A DNA stretch of 64,000 nucleotides from NCBI GenBank assembly GCA_047345645.1, contig JBLEFH010000007.1. One strand, given 5' to 3'. The DNA is from JBLEFH01 sp047345645. GTDB lineage: Bacteria; Pseudomonadota; Alphaproteobacteria; Rhodobacterales; Rhodobacteraceae. The notes under the pieces are model-generated. The model did no database searches. It saw only the letters and a list, made by a program, of their open reading frames with translations, and had not been told where the DNA came from. Made by a program: the position numbers and the translations under genes. Shown piece after piece: positions 50,803 to 58,877 of this stretch (its first letter is position 1; each line of letters begins with the position of its first letter).

Positions 50803-52157
50803 TGGCGTTCCGGCCGCCCAAACCGGCGACCCGGCCGCGCTTCGCGACACCCCTTCGGCGCCTCCTGCGGTTCCGCAAAGACATCTTCGCGAGCCAGCCC
50901 GAACATCTCTACCGCGCCTGGATGGCGGAGCAGAAAACGCCGTTTTATAATAGCTATTTTATCAACGATCCCGAGCTCTTGGACGATATTCTTAAAGCGC
51001 GCCCGATGGCGTTTCCCAAGAGCGAGATCATCGCGAAAACCCTGCGCGATCTGCTCGGCGCGTCGGTCTTTGTGACCAATGGCGCGCTCTGGGAAAAACA
51101 GCGGCGGATCATCGACCCGGCCTTCGCAGGCGGGCGGTTGAAGCCGACATTCCCGGCTATGCTGGCGGCGGTCGAGGCGGCTCTGGCGCGGCTGGAACCG
51201 GGGGAGGTTGAGATTGAATTCGAAGCCTCGCATCTGGCCGCGGACATTATTTTCCGCACGCTCTTCTCCATCCCGATCACCCATGAGACGGCGAGCGAAG
51301 TCTTTGAGAATTTTCGAACTTATCAACGGGCGCAGCCGGTTTTGAACCTCGCGGAGTTGATGCGGCTTCCGTCATGGGTGCCGCGCTTCCGGCGCAAGGC
51401 CGTGGTGTCCTCGGCGGCGACAATCCGCAGTCTTCTGAGCGATCTCGTAGCGGAGCGCGCGCGCCAGATCGAGAGCGGCACTGCGCCGGATGATCTCGCT
51501 ACCAAGATCATGACTTTTGCGGACCCGGACACCGGCGAGGGCTTCACCCCGGAGGACATGGTCGACCAGGTCGCGATCTTCTTTCTGGCGGGGCATGAGA
51601 CCAGCGCCTCGGCGCTTGGTTGGGCCTTGTATTTGCTGGCGGAATCGCCGGAGGTGCAGGCGCGCGTTGCGGCGGAGGTGGACGCGACGCTCGGCAGCAG
51701 CCCGCCAGAATTCGCCGACCTCACGCGCCTGACCTTCACCCGCGACGTGTTCCGCGAGACGCTGCGCCTCTATCCGCCCGTCCCGATGATGGTGCGCGAA
51801 ACGAAGCAAACGGAGCGCTTCCGGGGCCGGGCAATCAAACCCGGCTCGCTCGCGATCCTCTCACCCTTCCACCTCCAGCGCCATCAACGTCTCTGGGACG
51901 CGCCGGACCTGTTCGACCCGGACCGCTGGAGCCGCCGGGAGAGCCGCGAGAATATTCGCAATCATTACATGCCCTTCTCCGCCGGGTCGCGCATTTGCCC
52001 CGGAGCGGGGTTCGCGATGATAGAGGGGATCCTGGCGCTCGCAATGATCATCCGCCGTTTCGAGATCACCGCCACCGCGCGCAAGCCGCAGCCGGTGGCG
52101 CATCTCACCTTGCGGGCGAAGGACGGAATCTGGCTGAAGCTGACGCCGCGCGGTTAA
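50802..52157 (+). CDS. Cytochrome P450
   Basis: 451 residues, no membrane anchor. Diagnostic blocks: the I-helix oxygen groove FFLAGHETSASALGWALYLL, the K-helix E-x2-R in FRETLRLYPPVPMMVRETK, and the haem loop PFSAGSRICPGAGFAMIEG with the thiolate Cys. It resembles the soluble bacterial/CYP4-like class. Substrate unknown. It overlaps the alpha/beta-hydrolase gene by one base. A haem thiolate enzyme expressed with CcdA is curious, since P450 haem is not covalently attached. Redox partners are not adjacent. Confidence 0.93.
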   Translation: MAFRPPKPATRPRFATPLRRLLRFRKDIFASQPEHLYRAWMAEQKTPFYNSYFINDPELLDDILKARPMAFPKSEIIAKTLRDLLGASVFVTNGALWEKQRRIIDPAFAGGRLKPTFPAMLAAVEAALARLEPGEVEIEFEASHLAADIIFRTLFSIPITHETASEVFENFRTYQRAQPVLNLAELMRLPSWVPRFRRKAVVSSAATIRSLLSDLVAERARQIESGTAPDDLATKIMTFADPDTGEGFTPEDMVDQVAIFFLAGHETSASALGWALYLLAESPEVQARVAAEVDATLGSSPPEFADLTRLTFTRDVFRETLRLYPPVPMMVRETKQTERFRGRAIKPGSLAILSPFHLQRHQRLWDAPDLFDPDRWSRRESRENIRNHYMPFSAGSRICPGAGFAMIEGILALAMIIRRFEITATARKPQPVAHLTLRAKDGIWLKLTPRG

Positions 52158-52381
52158 CGTGCCGCCTGATAATGGCGCAGGATATAGACGCGGATGGCCG
52201 AGGCGAGGCCGGCGCTGGTACCGCGCGCCTCGTCAATTTCGGCGGCCAATCCATTGATCGTGCGGCCCTTTTCCTCGGCAATCTCGACAAAGGCGCGCCA
52301 GAACGCATCTTCCAGCGTGACCGAGGTGCGGTGGCCGCGCAGGGTTAAGGAATGTTTGCGGGGGCGGCCTAAATCACTCAT
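52154..52381 (-). CDS. Ribbon-helix-helix domain protein
   Basis: 75 residues from ATG 52381. After a basic start (LGRPRKHSLTLRGHRTSVTL) comes EDAFWRAFVEIAEEKGRTIN and GLASAIRVYILRHYQ, the pattern of a small RHH DNA-binding family found widely in Alphaproteobacteria. Its ATG lies inside the 3' end of the DUF4169 frame, so they are co-translated. Its 3' end overlaps that of the convergent P450 gene by four bases. Target unknown. Confidence 0.8.
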   Translation of the reverse strand: MSDLGRPRKHSLTLRGHRTSVTLEDAFWRAFVEIAEEKGRTINGLAAEIDEARGTSAGLASAIRVYILRHYQAAR

Positions 52382-52550
52382 CACGCTTATGCCCCTCATG
52401 ATCGCGCTGCGCTTTCTCGCGGAGTGCGTCGAGAAACTCGCGCTCCTCCCGCGACACACCATGTTTCGCGGCGTTTTCATCGCCTTTGCGGGCCTTTTCC
52501 GCCCGCTCGCGCGCCTTCCGCGCCTGTCTGAGATTGATGATCTTGCTCAT
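52374..52550 (-). CDS. DUF4169 small basic protein
   Basis: 58 residues: it begins MSKIINLRQARKARERAEKA and is almost wholly Arg, Lys, Ala and Glu, ending HEGHKRDE. The start and composition are typical of DUF4169. The gene overlaps the RHH start by eight bases. Its ATG directly follows the T-run of the fumC terminator, so no normal ribosome site is present except GGGGC in the terminator stem. Function unknown; too short for standard gene calling cut-offs. Confidence 0.8.
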   Translation of the reverse strand: MSKIINLRQARKARERAEKARKGDENAAKHGVSREEREFLDALREKAQRDHEGHKRDE

Positions 52551-52579
52551 AAAAAAAGCCCCGGCACTGGGCCGGGGCG
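52551..52579 (-). terminator. Rho-independent terminator of fumC
   Basis: On the minus strand GCCCCGGC, a CCAGT loop and GCCGGGGC are followed by seven T (52557 down to 52551). The next base is the A of the DUF4169 ATG. Very strong. Confidence 0.9.
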
Positions 52580-52584
52580 TCTCG

Positions 52585-53976
52585 TTATTTGGGGCCGATC
52601 ATGTCTTCGGGGCGGACGACCTCGTCGAAGGTTTTCTCGTCCACAAAGCCGAGATTGACCGCTTCTTCCTTGAGCGTGGTGCCGTTTTTATGCGCCGTTT
52701 TCGCGACCTTGGTGGCGTTGTCATAGCCGATGGTCGGGGCGAGGGCGGTGACGAGCATCAGGCTTTCTTTCATCAGCTTGTCGATCCGGGCCTCGTTGGC
52801 CTCAATCCCGCTCAGCATCCGCTCGGTGAAGCTGTCGGTCGCATCGCCCAGAAGTTGGATGGATTGCAACAGGTTATAGGCCATCATCGGGTTATAGACG
52901 TTGAGCTCGAAATGGCCTTGTGAGCCTGCGAATTTCATCGCGGCATCATTGCCCATGATATGGGCGGCGACCTGCGTCAGCGCCTCGGCCTGGGTCGGGT
53001 TCACCTTGCCCGGCATGATCGAGGAGCCCGGCTCGTTCTCCGGCAGGATCAACTCGCCCAGACCTGAGCGCGGGCCGGAGCCGAGGAAACGGATATCGTT
53101 GGCGATCTTGTAGCACGCACCCGCGGTCGTCGCGATGGCGCCCGAGAGGAACACCATGGCGTCATGCGCGGCGAGGGCTTCGAACTTGTTCGGCGCGGTG
53201 ACGAAGGGCAGGTCGGTGATCTCGGCCATGTTCTTGGCCACATCCTCGCCCCACCCCTTGCGGGTGTTGAGCCCGGTGCCGACAGCCGTGCCGCCTTGGG
53301 CCAGCTCGTAAATGCCCGGCATCGCGGTTTCGATGCGCGCAATCCCCTGACGGATCTGCTGCGCATAACCGGAGAATTCCTGACCCAAGGTCAGCGGCGT
53401 CGCATCCTGCGTGTGGGTGCGACCGATCTTGATGATGCCCTTGAAGGCTTCGGATTTTTTCTCAAGACCTTCGAGCAGTGTCTTCAAGCCCGGCAGCAGC
53501 ACATCGCGGACCGACATGGCGACGGCGATATGCATCGCGGTCGGGAAGGTGTCGTTGGAGGATTGCCCCATATTGCAGTGGTCATTCGGATGCACCGGGT
53601 CTTTCGAGCCGATCTCGCCGCCGAGGATCTCGATCGCGCGGTTGGCGATGACCTCATTGGCGTTCATGTTGCTTTGCGTGCCCGAACCCGTCTGCCAAAC
53701 GACCAGCGGGAAATTGTCGTCGAACTTGCCCTCGATCACTTCGCCCGCGGCCTCAATGATCGCATCGGCCAGTTTCGCATCGAGCGCCCCGGCTTCCTTG
53801 TTCGCCTGCGCGCAGGCTTTTTTCACCACACCAAGGGCGCGGACAATCGCGATGGGCTGCTTTTCCCACCCGATGGGGAAGTTCATCAGGCTGCGCTGCG
53901 TCTGCGCGCCCCAATATTTTTCACTGGGAACCTCAAGCGGGCCAAAACTGTCGGTTTCGGTGCGGGTTGCGCTCAT
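52585..53976 (-). CDS. fumC: Class II fumarate hydratase
   Basis: 463 residues from ATG 53976, chosen because the conserved N terminus TETDSFGPLEVPSEKYWGAQ follows; open codons upstream lie in the promoter. It hydrates fumarate to malate in the TCA cycle without an iron-sulfur cluster. Signature GSSIMPGKVNPTQAEAL contains the flexible active loop; TGSGTQSNMNANEVIAN and DPVHPNDHCNMGQSSNDTFP supply other active residues. Full length. Divergent from a membrane-protein gene across about 80 bases. Confidence 0.97.
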   Translation of the reverse strand: MSATRTETDSFGPLEVPSEKYWGAQTQRSLMNFPIGWEKQPIAIVRALGVVKKACAQANKEAGALDAKLADAIIEAAGEVIEGKFDDNFPLVVWQTGSGTQSNMNANEVIANRAIEILGGEIGSKDPVHPNDHCNMGQSSNDTFPTAMHIAVAMSVRDVLLPGLKTLLEGLEKKSEAFKGIIKIGRTHTQDATPLTLGQEFSGYAQQIRQGIARIETAMPGIYELAQGGTAVGTGLNTRKGWGEDVAKNMAEITDLPFVTAPNKFEALAAHDAMVFLSGAIATTAGACYKIANDIRFLGSGPRSGLGELILPENEPGSSIMPGKVNPTQAEALTQVAAHIMGNDAAMKFAGSQGHFELNVYNPMMAYNLLQSIQLLGDATDSFTERMLSGIEANEARIDKLMKESLMLVTALAPTIGYDNATKVAKTAHKNGTTLKEEAVNLGFVDEKTFDEVVRPEDMIGPK

Positions 53977-54058
53977 CGCGTCTCTCCTCCAATGGCTTTT
54001 CCGTGCTATACTAGCCTCGCCCAGCCATGGCAATTGAGCAGCTTGAGAAAGGTCGGCG

Positions 54059-54865
54059 ATGATCGGTGACATTGTAATCCCGGATGCGGAGCACCGCGCC
54101 CAGCCCGACCGCCCGCAGAAAAGCGATGATTACCGGAAAATCCAGCAAAAACTGATCTCTACCGTGGGGGCGATCTGCATCGGCATCCCGCTCATGGCCT
54201 ATCTTGTGAACACGCAGAGCGCCTGTTTTTCGGACTCCATCAGCCATTTTTACTATCGCGCGCTTTGGGGGGACATCTTCGTGATGGCGCTGGCGGTGGC
54301 GGGGGTGCTGTTGATCGTGTTCCGCTCGGATACCGGAATTTTCGACCATGCCGCCTTTGTGGCGGGGCTGTTGCTGCTCATCGTGGCGCTGGTGCCGACG
54401 GGCGGCTCGGGCTGTGCGAGCGGATCGCAAAGCATGGAGGCGCGGGCGTTTTTCGCCTATGACGCCGCGGCCGATTGCGCCGAGGAGGCGGTCTGCGAGG
54501 AGCCGGTCACGGCGGAACTGGAATTCGAGGGTTTCGCGCCCGCTTTTATCCATAAAGCGGCGGCGATTGCCTATCTTGTGCTGCTTTTCGTCCTGTGCAC
54601 CTTCGGCTTCACCCGCATCACCGATGAGGACAAGATCGGCGGCAAGGTGGTGCGCGCCAAACGCATCCGCAACGCGATTTACCGGCTGTGCGGGGCGTTC
54701 ATGGCCGGGGCGATGCTGTTTTATGTCGCGAGCAAACTCGGCCTCACCAGCGTCGAACACCCGACCTTCTGGGTCGAGTTCATCGCGCTGATTGCCTTCG
54801 GCGTCGCGTGGCTCGTCAAAGGGCGCGTGTTCAGCCAGATGCTGAAAAGCCCGCGCGAGGCGTGA
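54059..54865 (+). CDS. Unrecognised membrane protein with about six helices
   Basis: 268 residues. Segments at about 35-52 (LISTVGAICIGIPLMAYLVN), 72-92, 98-120, 165-187 (AAIAYLVLLFVLCTFGF), 205-225 and 235-253. A soluble Cys-rich stretch between helices 3 and 4 (SGCASGSQSMEARAFFAYDA, DCAEEAVCEE) faces one side. ACFSDSISHFYYRALWGDIF after the first helix is striking and may be the conserved part of the family. No name can be given. Convergent with sspB. Confidence 0.75.
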   Translation: MIGDIVIPDAEHRAQPDRPQKSDDYRKIQQKLISTVGAICIGIPLMAYLVNTQSACFSDSISHFYYRALWGDIFVMALAVAGVLLIVFRSDTGIFDHAAFVAGLLLLIVALVPTGGSGCASGSQSMEARAFFAYDAAADCAEEAVCEEPVTAELEFEGFAPAFIHKAAAIAYLVLLFVLCTFGFTRITDEDKIGGKVVRAKRIRNAIYRLCGAFMAGAMLFYVASKLGLTSVEHPTFWVEFIALIAFGVAWLVKGRVFSQMLKSPREA

Positions 54866-54868
54866 GGT

Positions 54869-55336
54869 TTATTTCCGGAATTTATCGAGGCTGAGGATTT
54901 CCGCGCCGCCGCCATCATCATCGGGCGTTTCGGGCTCTTCATCTTCGCTCATCGGGGCCTCGGGCGCGTCCTCATCTTCATCGACTTCGTGAGAATCAAA
55001 GCGCAGGCCGAACTCCACCGAAGGGTCGACAAAGGTGCGGATCGCATCGAAGGGGATCACCAAGGGCTCGGGATTGTTGCCGAAATTCAGCGTGACGGTG
55101 AACCGGTCCTCCATCACGGCGAGATTCTCGAACCAGTCCTGCATGACGATGGTCATCTCGCTGGGATAGCGTTCGAGCAGCCATGGGGCCATATCGACGC
55201 CCGGATGCGCAGAATCAAAGGTAATGAAGAAATGGTGCTTCCCGGGAAGCCCGTTTTCCGCGACATCGCCGAGCACACTGCGCACCAGATCGCGCAGCGC
55301 ATCATGCATTCGTCGTCCGTAATCGATACCGTCCAT
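54869..55336 (-). CDS. sspB: ClpXP adaptor SspB, alphaproteobacterial type
   Basis: 155 residues. The SspB fold spans about residues 1-110 (MHDALRDLVRSVLGDVAENG, FFITFDSAHPGVDMAPWL, LNFGNNPEPLVIPFDAIRTF). A long acidic linker follows (about 115-145, nearly all Asp/Glu/Pro) and ends in ILSLDKFRK, a ClpX-binding-type tail. SspB tethers ssrA-tagged proteins to ClpXP. The tmRNA gene lies 1.3 kb upstream on the same strand with only one gene between. Full length. Confidence 0.93.
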   Translation of the reverse strand: MDGIDYGRRMHDALRDLVRSVLGDVAENGLPGKHHFFITFDSAHPGVDMAPWLLERYPSEMTIVMQDWFENLAVMEDRFTVTLNFGNNPEPLVIPFDAIRTFVDPSVEFGLRFDSHEVDEDEDAPEAPMSEDEEPETPDDDGGGAEILSLDKFRK

Positions 55337-55408
55337 GGGGAAGCACCCTAGGGGATTCTCATCTGTTCTGTAAGACGAAAATCTCGCCGGATCGTTAAAA
55401 AAGTGTGG

Positions 55409-56455
55409 CTATTGCATTTCTTCGGCAAGGGCTTGCACAAGATCGGCGGCGCGGCTCTGGCGGGCGCGACGGTGTGCGGTTCCGGCCCAGAAGGCACCAT
55501 AGCCGGTGTTTTCCTGTGCCAGCGCGGCAGCGTGGAGCGCCTTGCCCGCATCATAGGCGTAAGGGTAGGGGGCGAGCGGCGGCGCGGTCTCATCGCTCGC
55601 CAGCGCGGTAAAGGCATTGTCGAGGCAGCGCGCCGGACGGCCCGAGATCCCGGCGGTCATGGTGGTGCCGGGCGCGGTTTGGAGCGCCGCCTTATGGGCC
55701 GCAGGCGCGGGCGACTCGTCGCAGGCCAGAAACGCCGTGCCCATTTGCACACCATCCGCCCCGGCCTCCAGCATCGCGCGGATGTCTTTGCCGTCCATGA
55801 TTCCGCCCGCCACGATGAGCGGGCGCCGCGTGTGCGGGCGGACCGCCTCCAGAAGCGCGCGAGTCGAGAGCTGCGCATCCGGGCCATGTTGGTCGCGGAT
55901 GCCGCGATGGCCACCCGCCTCGAAGCCTTGCAAAACAAGCGCATCCATCCCGGCGGCCTCGTTTTTTTGCGCGTCCTCAAGCGAAATCGCACTGCCGAGG
56001 AGCACGCAGCCCGTATCTTTCAGCGCGGCGATTTGCCCGTCTTCCGGCAGGCCGAAATGAAAGCTCACCACTTTGGGCCGCGCGGACAAAACAATCTCGG
56101 TCAGCACTTCATGCCCCCGAAAACTCTCATAAATACGATGGAGCGTCTCCGGCGGCGTGGCGTCAAGCGCGGCGAAATGCGGCGCGAGATAGGCGAGCCA
56201 GCGGGCATTGGCCGCCGGGTCCTCCGCCTCATTCTCGTGACAGAAAAAGTTAACATTGACCGGCCGGGTGGTCCTCTCCGAAACCGCCGCCAAGGTCTCG
56301 CGCACCCCGTCCGGCTTTTTTGCCCCGAGGCCGAGACTGCCGAGCGCGCCCGCTTCGGAGACCGCGACGGCAAGTTCAATCCCATCCGAGCCCGCCATCG
56401 GGGCCTGAATGATCGGCAGGGTGCAGCCAAGCTGCTCGAAAAACGCATGGGTCAT
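55409..56455 (-). CDS. Nitronate monooxygenase-family flavin oxidoreductase
   Basis: 348 residues from ATG 56455. TIM-barrel FMN enzyme of the 2-nitropropane dioxygenase/NMO group: LPIIQAPMAGSDGIELAVAV at the N terminus, VVSFHFGLPEDGQIAAL with the active-site His region, LVLQGFEAGGHRGIRDQH (FMN phosphate) and PLIVAGGIMDGKDIRAMLEA, then GADGVQMGTAFLACDESPA. Substrate may be nitronates or a related acid. It lies between sspB and ssrA on the same strand, each with its own spacing of 70-90 bases. Confidence 0.88.
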   Translation of the reverse strand: MTHAFFEQLGCTLPIIQAPMAGSDGIELAVAVSEAGALGSLGLGAKKPDGVRETLAAVSERTTRPVNVNFFCHENEAEDPAANARWLAYLAPHFAALDATPPETLHRIYESFRGHEVLTEIVLSARPKVVSFHFGLPEDGQIAALKDTGCVLLGSAISLEDAQKNEAAGMDALVLQGFEAGGHRGIRDQHGPDAQLSTRALLEAVRPHTRRPLIVAGGIMDGKDIRAMLEAGADGVQMGTAFLACDESPAPAAHKAALQTAPGTTMTAGISGRPARCLDNAFTALASDETAPPLAPYPYAYDAGKALHAAALAQENTGYGAFWAGTAHRRARQSRAADLVQALAEEMQ

Positions 56456-56515
56456 GCGCCTGAGCCTAGCGAAGCTTTCAAAAGGAAGAAACGAAAATGG
56501 AGCGGACATGAAAAT

Positions 56516-56541
56516 GCAGGCTTCTGTTGCCAGGTGCCTGC
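56516..56541 (-). terminator. Probable ssrA terminator
   Basis: GCAGGC and GCCTGC (56536-56541 and 56516-56521 on the plus strand) pair around a 14-base loop; on the minus strand ATTTTC follows. It lies just after the coding piece of the tmRNA. The T-run is short. Confidence 0.5.
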
Positions 56542-56821
56542 GAACCCCGCCTTAACCTGCAAAGGTCAAGGGCTTAGATTTCGGTTTCGTTACCGCTTAC
56601 GCAGCAACAGCCACCGGAGCATTGTTGTCGTTTGCAACTAGCTTTTGTGAACCGATAACGGTGGTGTCTCACCGAAACAAAGCTACATCTTTAGACGTCC
56701 GTCGATCCTATTTCGGCCCCATGATCCCCAAACGAAGGATTTTGGTGGAGCCGCCGGGTACCGCCCCCGGGTCCGATCCGCTTATTCCATGCGCGTTTAT
56801 GTCCATAGTCCCCGAAGGAAC
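56542..56821 (-). ncRNA. ssrA: Transfer-messenger RNA, permuted two-piece form
   Basis: tmRNA frees stalled ribosomes and adds a degradation tag. On the minus strand the acceptor piece comes first: T-arm CCGGG-GGCGGTA-CCCGG, then CGGCTCC-A-CCA ending at 56743. A 22-base spacer (56742-56721) is removed, and the coding piece starts GGGGCCG at 56720, which pairs with CGGCTCC to rebuild the acceptor stem. The tag frame, 56635 to 56597, encodes ANDNNAPVAVAA and a TAA stop, the alphaproteobacterial tag type. GGATCGACGG near the 5' end of the coding piece is the usual D-loop region. The exact 5' and 3' ends are estimated from the promoter and terminator. Confidence 0.93.
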
Positions 56822-56827
56822 AGGATG

Positions 56828-56856
56828 AATTTAGGCCCGCTGGCCCCCAAATTCAA
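56828..56856 (-). promoter_or_regulatory. ssrA promoter
   Basis: On the minus strand TTGAAT (56856-56851) and TAAATT (56833-56828) are spaced by exactly 17 bases. The -35 box overlaps the stop codon of the acetoacetate decarboxylase-like gene. Start of transcription is expected near 56821. Confidence 0.75.
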
Positions 56857-57593
56857 GGGGCCATATAGTCGTGAACGACCTCGCCGAGCCCGAGCGTCAG
56901 ATCGCTCAGGATGTGGCTCGCGCCCAAAACACGCTTCACCGGAAGCTGCGCACAGGGGGCGAGGGCATGGGGATGCAGCTCCAGCGCCGCCGGGCCGGTC
57001 CATGCGCCCTTCACGGTGATGTCCTCCAGATGATAGCGCACCAGCTCGCAAATCCGCGGGGTGCAGTCGACATGGGGGACGATCTTGAGCAGGAAGCCCG
57101 GCTCCTCCATGGATTTTTTCACCTCATCCAGATCCAGCGCCTTGTGCTTGAACCCCATGGTCCCGGTCGCGACCCGTTCGCCATCCATTTCCAGCGTGCC
57201 GACCAGCGTTTCCTTGCGCGATTCCAGCTTCGGCTGGCCGAGCTTTTTCGGAAAGCCCCAGATTTCCCGCCCGCCATTGATCGGCGCGTCATCGTCGAGA
57301 TACATCGAATGAACATAGGCACCCTTGCGGCCCTCAAAGGCCACCGGGATCACCTGACCGCTCTCGGTGTAATTGCCAAAACCGGTCGAGTCCGGCATGC
57401 GGATGAACTCGTATTTCACGATCGGATTGATGATCTCCAGCGGCTCCGGCACGACGGCGCGCAGCGCGTCCATATCGGTTTCATAGGAGATGATGAGATA
57501 TTCGCGATTGACGAAGCGATACGGCCCGCGCGGATAGGACGGGCTCGTCAGCGGCATGGCGAAGGCGGTGTTTTTTACATCTTCAGGGGTCAT
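56853..57593 (-). CDS. Acetoacetate decarboxylase family protein
   Basis: 246 residues from ATG 57593, with AAAAGGAG upstream. The active-site block GGREIWGFPKKLGQPKL has the adjacent lysines of ADC (Lys115 pair), and GRKGAYVHSMYLDDDAPIN precedes it. The N terminus PLTSPSYPRGPYRFVNREYL is typical. True ADC turns acetoacetate into acetone and CO2; family members can have other substrates. Part of an operon with a SnoaL-like gene 77 bases upstream. Its stop codon is part of the ssrA promoter. Confidence 0.9.
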   Translation of the reverse strand: MTPEDVKNTAFAMPLTSPSYPRGPYRFVNREYLIISYETDMDALRAVVPEPLEIINPIVKYEFIRMPDSTGFGNYTESGQVIPVAFEGRKGAYVHSMYLDDDAPINGGREIWGFPKKLGQPKLESRKETLVGTLEMDGERVATGTMGFKHKALDLDEVKKSMEEPGFLLKIVPHVDCTPRICELVRYHLEDITVKGAWTGPAALELHPHALAPCAQLPVKRVLGASHILSDLTLGLGEVVHDYMAP

Positions 57594-57670
57594 GGTTACT
57601 CCTTTTGCCGGAGCGTCTGCCACATCCCGAAGAAGATGAAAAGCCACAGTAAAATGACGTCGCGCCGCGT

Positions 57671-58072
57671 TTACCCGCCGACTTGCGCGATCCAGTCCTG
57701 CAAATTGTAATAGGTGGTGACGCGGGTGATCTTCTCGTTCTCGATCTCGAAAAACGAGCCGGCGGGCAGGCGGTAGGTCTGGCCGTTCGCCTCGGGCAGC
57801 CCCTCATCGGTGGCGAGATATTCGCCGTTCACGATGAATTCCGCTGCGCCGCGCGTGCCGTCCTCGCTGACCATGAGGACCAGATCCGTCAGCCGCTCCT
57901 TGTAACAGCGGTCCATATGGGCGGAGAACGCTTTGAACTGATCCAGCCCCTTGCGAATGCCGCCCTGGTTAACATGATGCGCCACGTCTTCGGACAGCAG
58001 CGCGTGCATCCCGGCACTGTCGTCTGCGTTAAAGGCGTCGAAATAGGCGGTGAGAATGTCGCGTGTGGTCAT
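57671..58072 (-). CDS. SnoaL/NTF2-like fold protein
   Basis: 133 residues from ATG 58072, with GGAG upstream. ILTAYFDAFNADDSAGMHAL, then DVAHHVNQGGIRKGLDQFKA, are the usual start of SnoaL-like ketosteroid isomerase-type proteins, and FFEIENEKITRVTTYYNLQD the usual end. The cone-shaped fold binds small hydrophobic ligands; role unknown. It precedes the acetoacetate decarboxylase-like gene by 77 bases on the same strand, suggesting a joint role on a small keto acid. Confidence 0.87.
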   Translation of the reverse strand: MTTRDILTAYFDAFNADDSAGMHALLSEDVAHHVNQGGIRKGLDQFKAFSAHMDRCYKERLTDLVLMVSEDGTRGAAEFIVNGEYLATDEGLPEANGQTYRLPAGSFFEIENEKITRVTTYYNLQDWIAQVGG

Positions 58073-58181
58073 TTGGCTCTCCTTTTGGGGCGAGGCTTCC
58101 ACACCCCGCCGCGTGTGAAAAGCGACGGATGCGGCGTGCCGCAAATTTACCTCGACACCGCCGCAATGTGCGGGCTCAAAC

Positions 58182-58259
58182 TTACGAGGTCCGCAGCCGC
58201 GTCACGAAATCTTCCGGCGGCGTTTCGGGCGGCAGGAAAAAGGCGCTGACCGGGATCAT
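58182..58259 (-). CDS. Possible 25-residue ORF or gene remnant
   Basis: ATG 58259 shares bases with the lipoprotein stop (TGATGA) and opens MIPVSAFFLPPETPPEDFV, then TRLRTS and TAA. The text reads like the C terminus of a larger protein. It may be a remnant of a gene cut off by the more AT-rich lipoprotein gene, or a genuine small coupled ORF. Confidence 0.3.
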   Translation of the reverse strand: MIPVSAFFLPPETPPEDFVTRLRTS

Positions 58260-58777
58260 CAGTTGCGCCGTTTTCCATCCTCAGAAAGCGTCCCGGTTGT
58301 TTCTATAATGTCCGGTGCCGTGATGTTCAGCACAACGAAGCGCTCTGAAGGCGTCTCTTTTGGACCGATAGGAGTGCCATCGCCGAGATGAGTTCCGGCC
58401 GTTGCCGTGTCTTGCACTATGAGCGCAGCAACCTTTACCCGAATTTCCAATTCGTTCTGGGGAAGACGCCTAACGATGATGAGGTCTTTCGGAACCGCGC
58501 GACCCGTCTCGTCTTCCGTGAGACCGGCGATCAATTCATCAACTGTTATGCTGATGTTTCTCCGGCAAATTGCGATCTCTTCCGAAACGTCGCTTTCACC
58601 GCCCTCGCAGAACCCCAGACCGCTAGTCGCGGTTAACTGGTCATAGATTTCTCGCTCCGTGGGCAGGGCGAACTCTACGACTGCGTTTTCGTCATCCTTG
58701 ATCGTCAGAGTGACCTCACTGCCTAAGCAGCCGGTCAAGATAAGAAAAAGCCCGAAAAATGTGAGGAGGCGATACAT
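58259..58777 (-). CDS. Unrecognised lipoprotein
   Basis: 172 residues from ATG 58777. Signal peptide with lipobox: LLTFFGLFLILTGC, Cys at residue 17, so a membrane-anchored lipoprotein. The mature part is acidic with VTLTIKDDENAVVEFALPTE at the start and two Cys (GFCEGG, AICRRN). No family recognised. Lower GC than its neighbours. Lies behind the putP terminator and so has its own promoter. Confidence 0.78.
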   Translation of the reverse strand: MYRLLTFFGLFLILTGCLGSEVTLTIKDDENAVVEFALPTEREIYDQLTATSGLGFCEGGESDVSEEIAICRRNISITVDELIAGLTEDETGRAVPKDLIIVRRLPQNELEIRVKVAALIVQDTATAGTHLGDGTPIGPKETPSERFVVLNITAPDIIETTGTLSEDGKRRN

Positions 58778-58830
58778 AAAGATCCGTTCAAAGTCGTCCG
58801 GGGTGGAATACATCAGCCAAGCACACATGC

Positions 58831-58856
58831 AAAGGGCGGGACTAAGCCCGCCCTTT
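58831..58856 (-). terminator. Terminator of putP
   Basis: AAAGGGCGGG (58831-58840) pairs with CCCGCCCTTT (58846-58855) around ACTAA/G. On the minus strand the T-run is TTTGC, on the plus strand TTTTCC, so it may work both ways. Confidence 0.8.
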
Positions 58857-58877
58857 TCCAGTTTGTTTCCCGCCCCC

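Noticed and set aside
56622..56828. 68-codon plus-strand frame opposite ssrA
   Set aside because: Covers the tmRNA gene and its promoter; structure of the RNA on the other strand explains this region.
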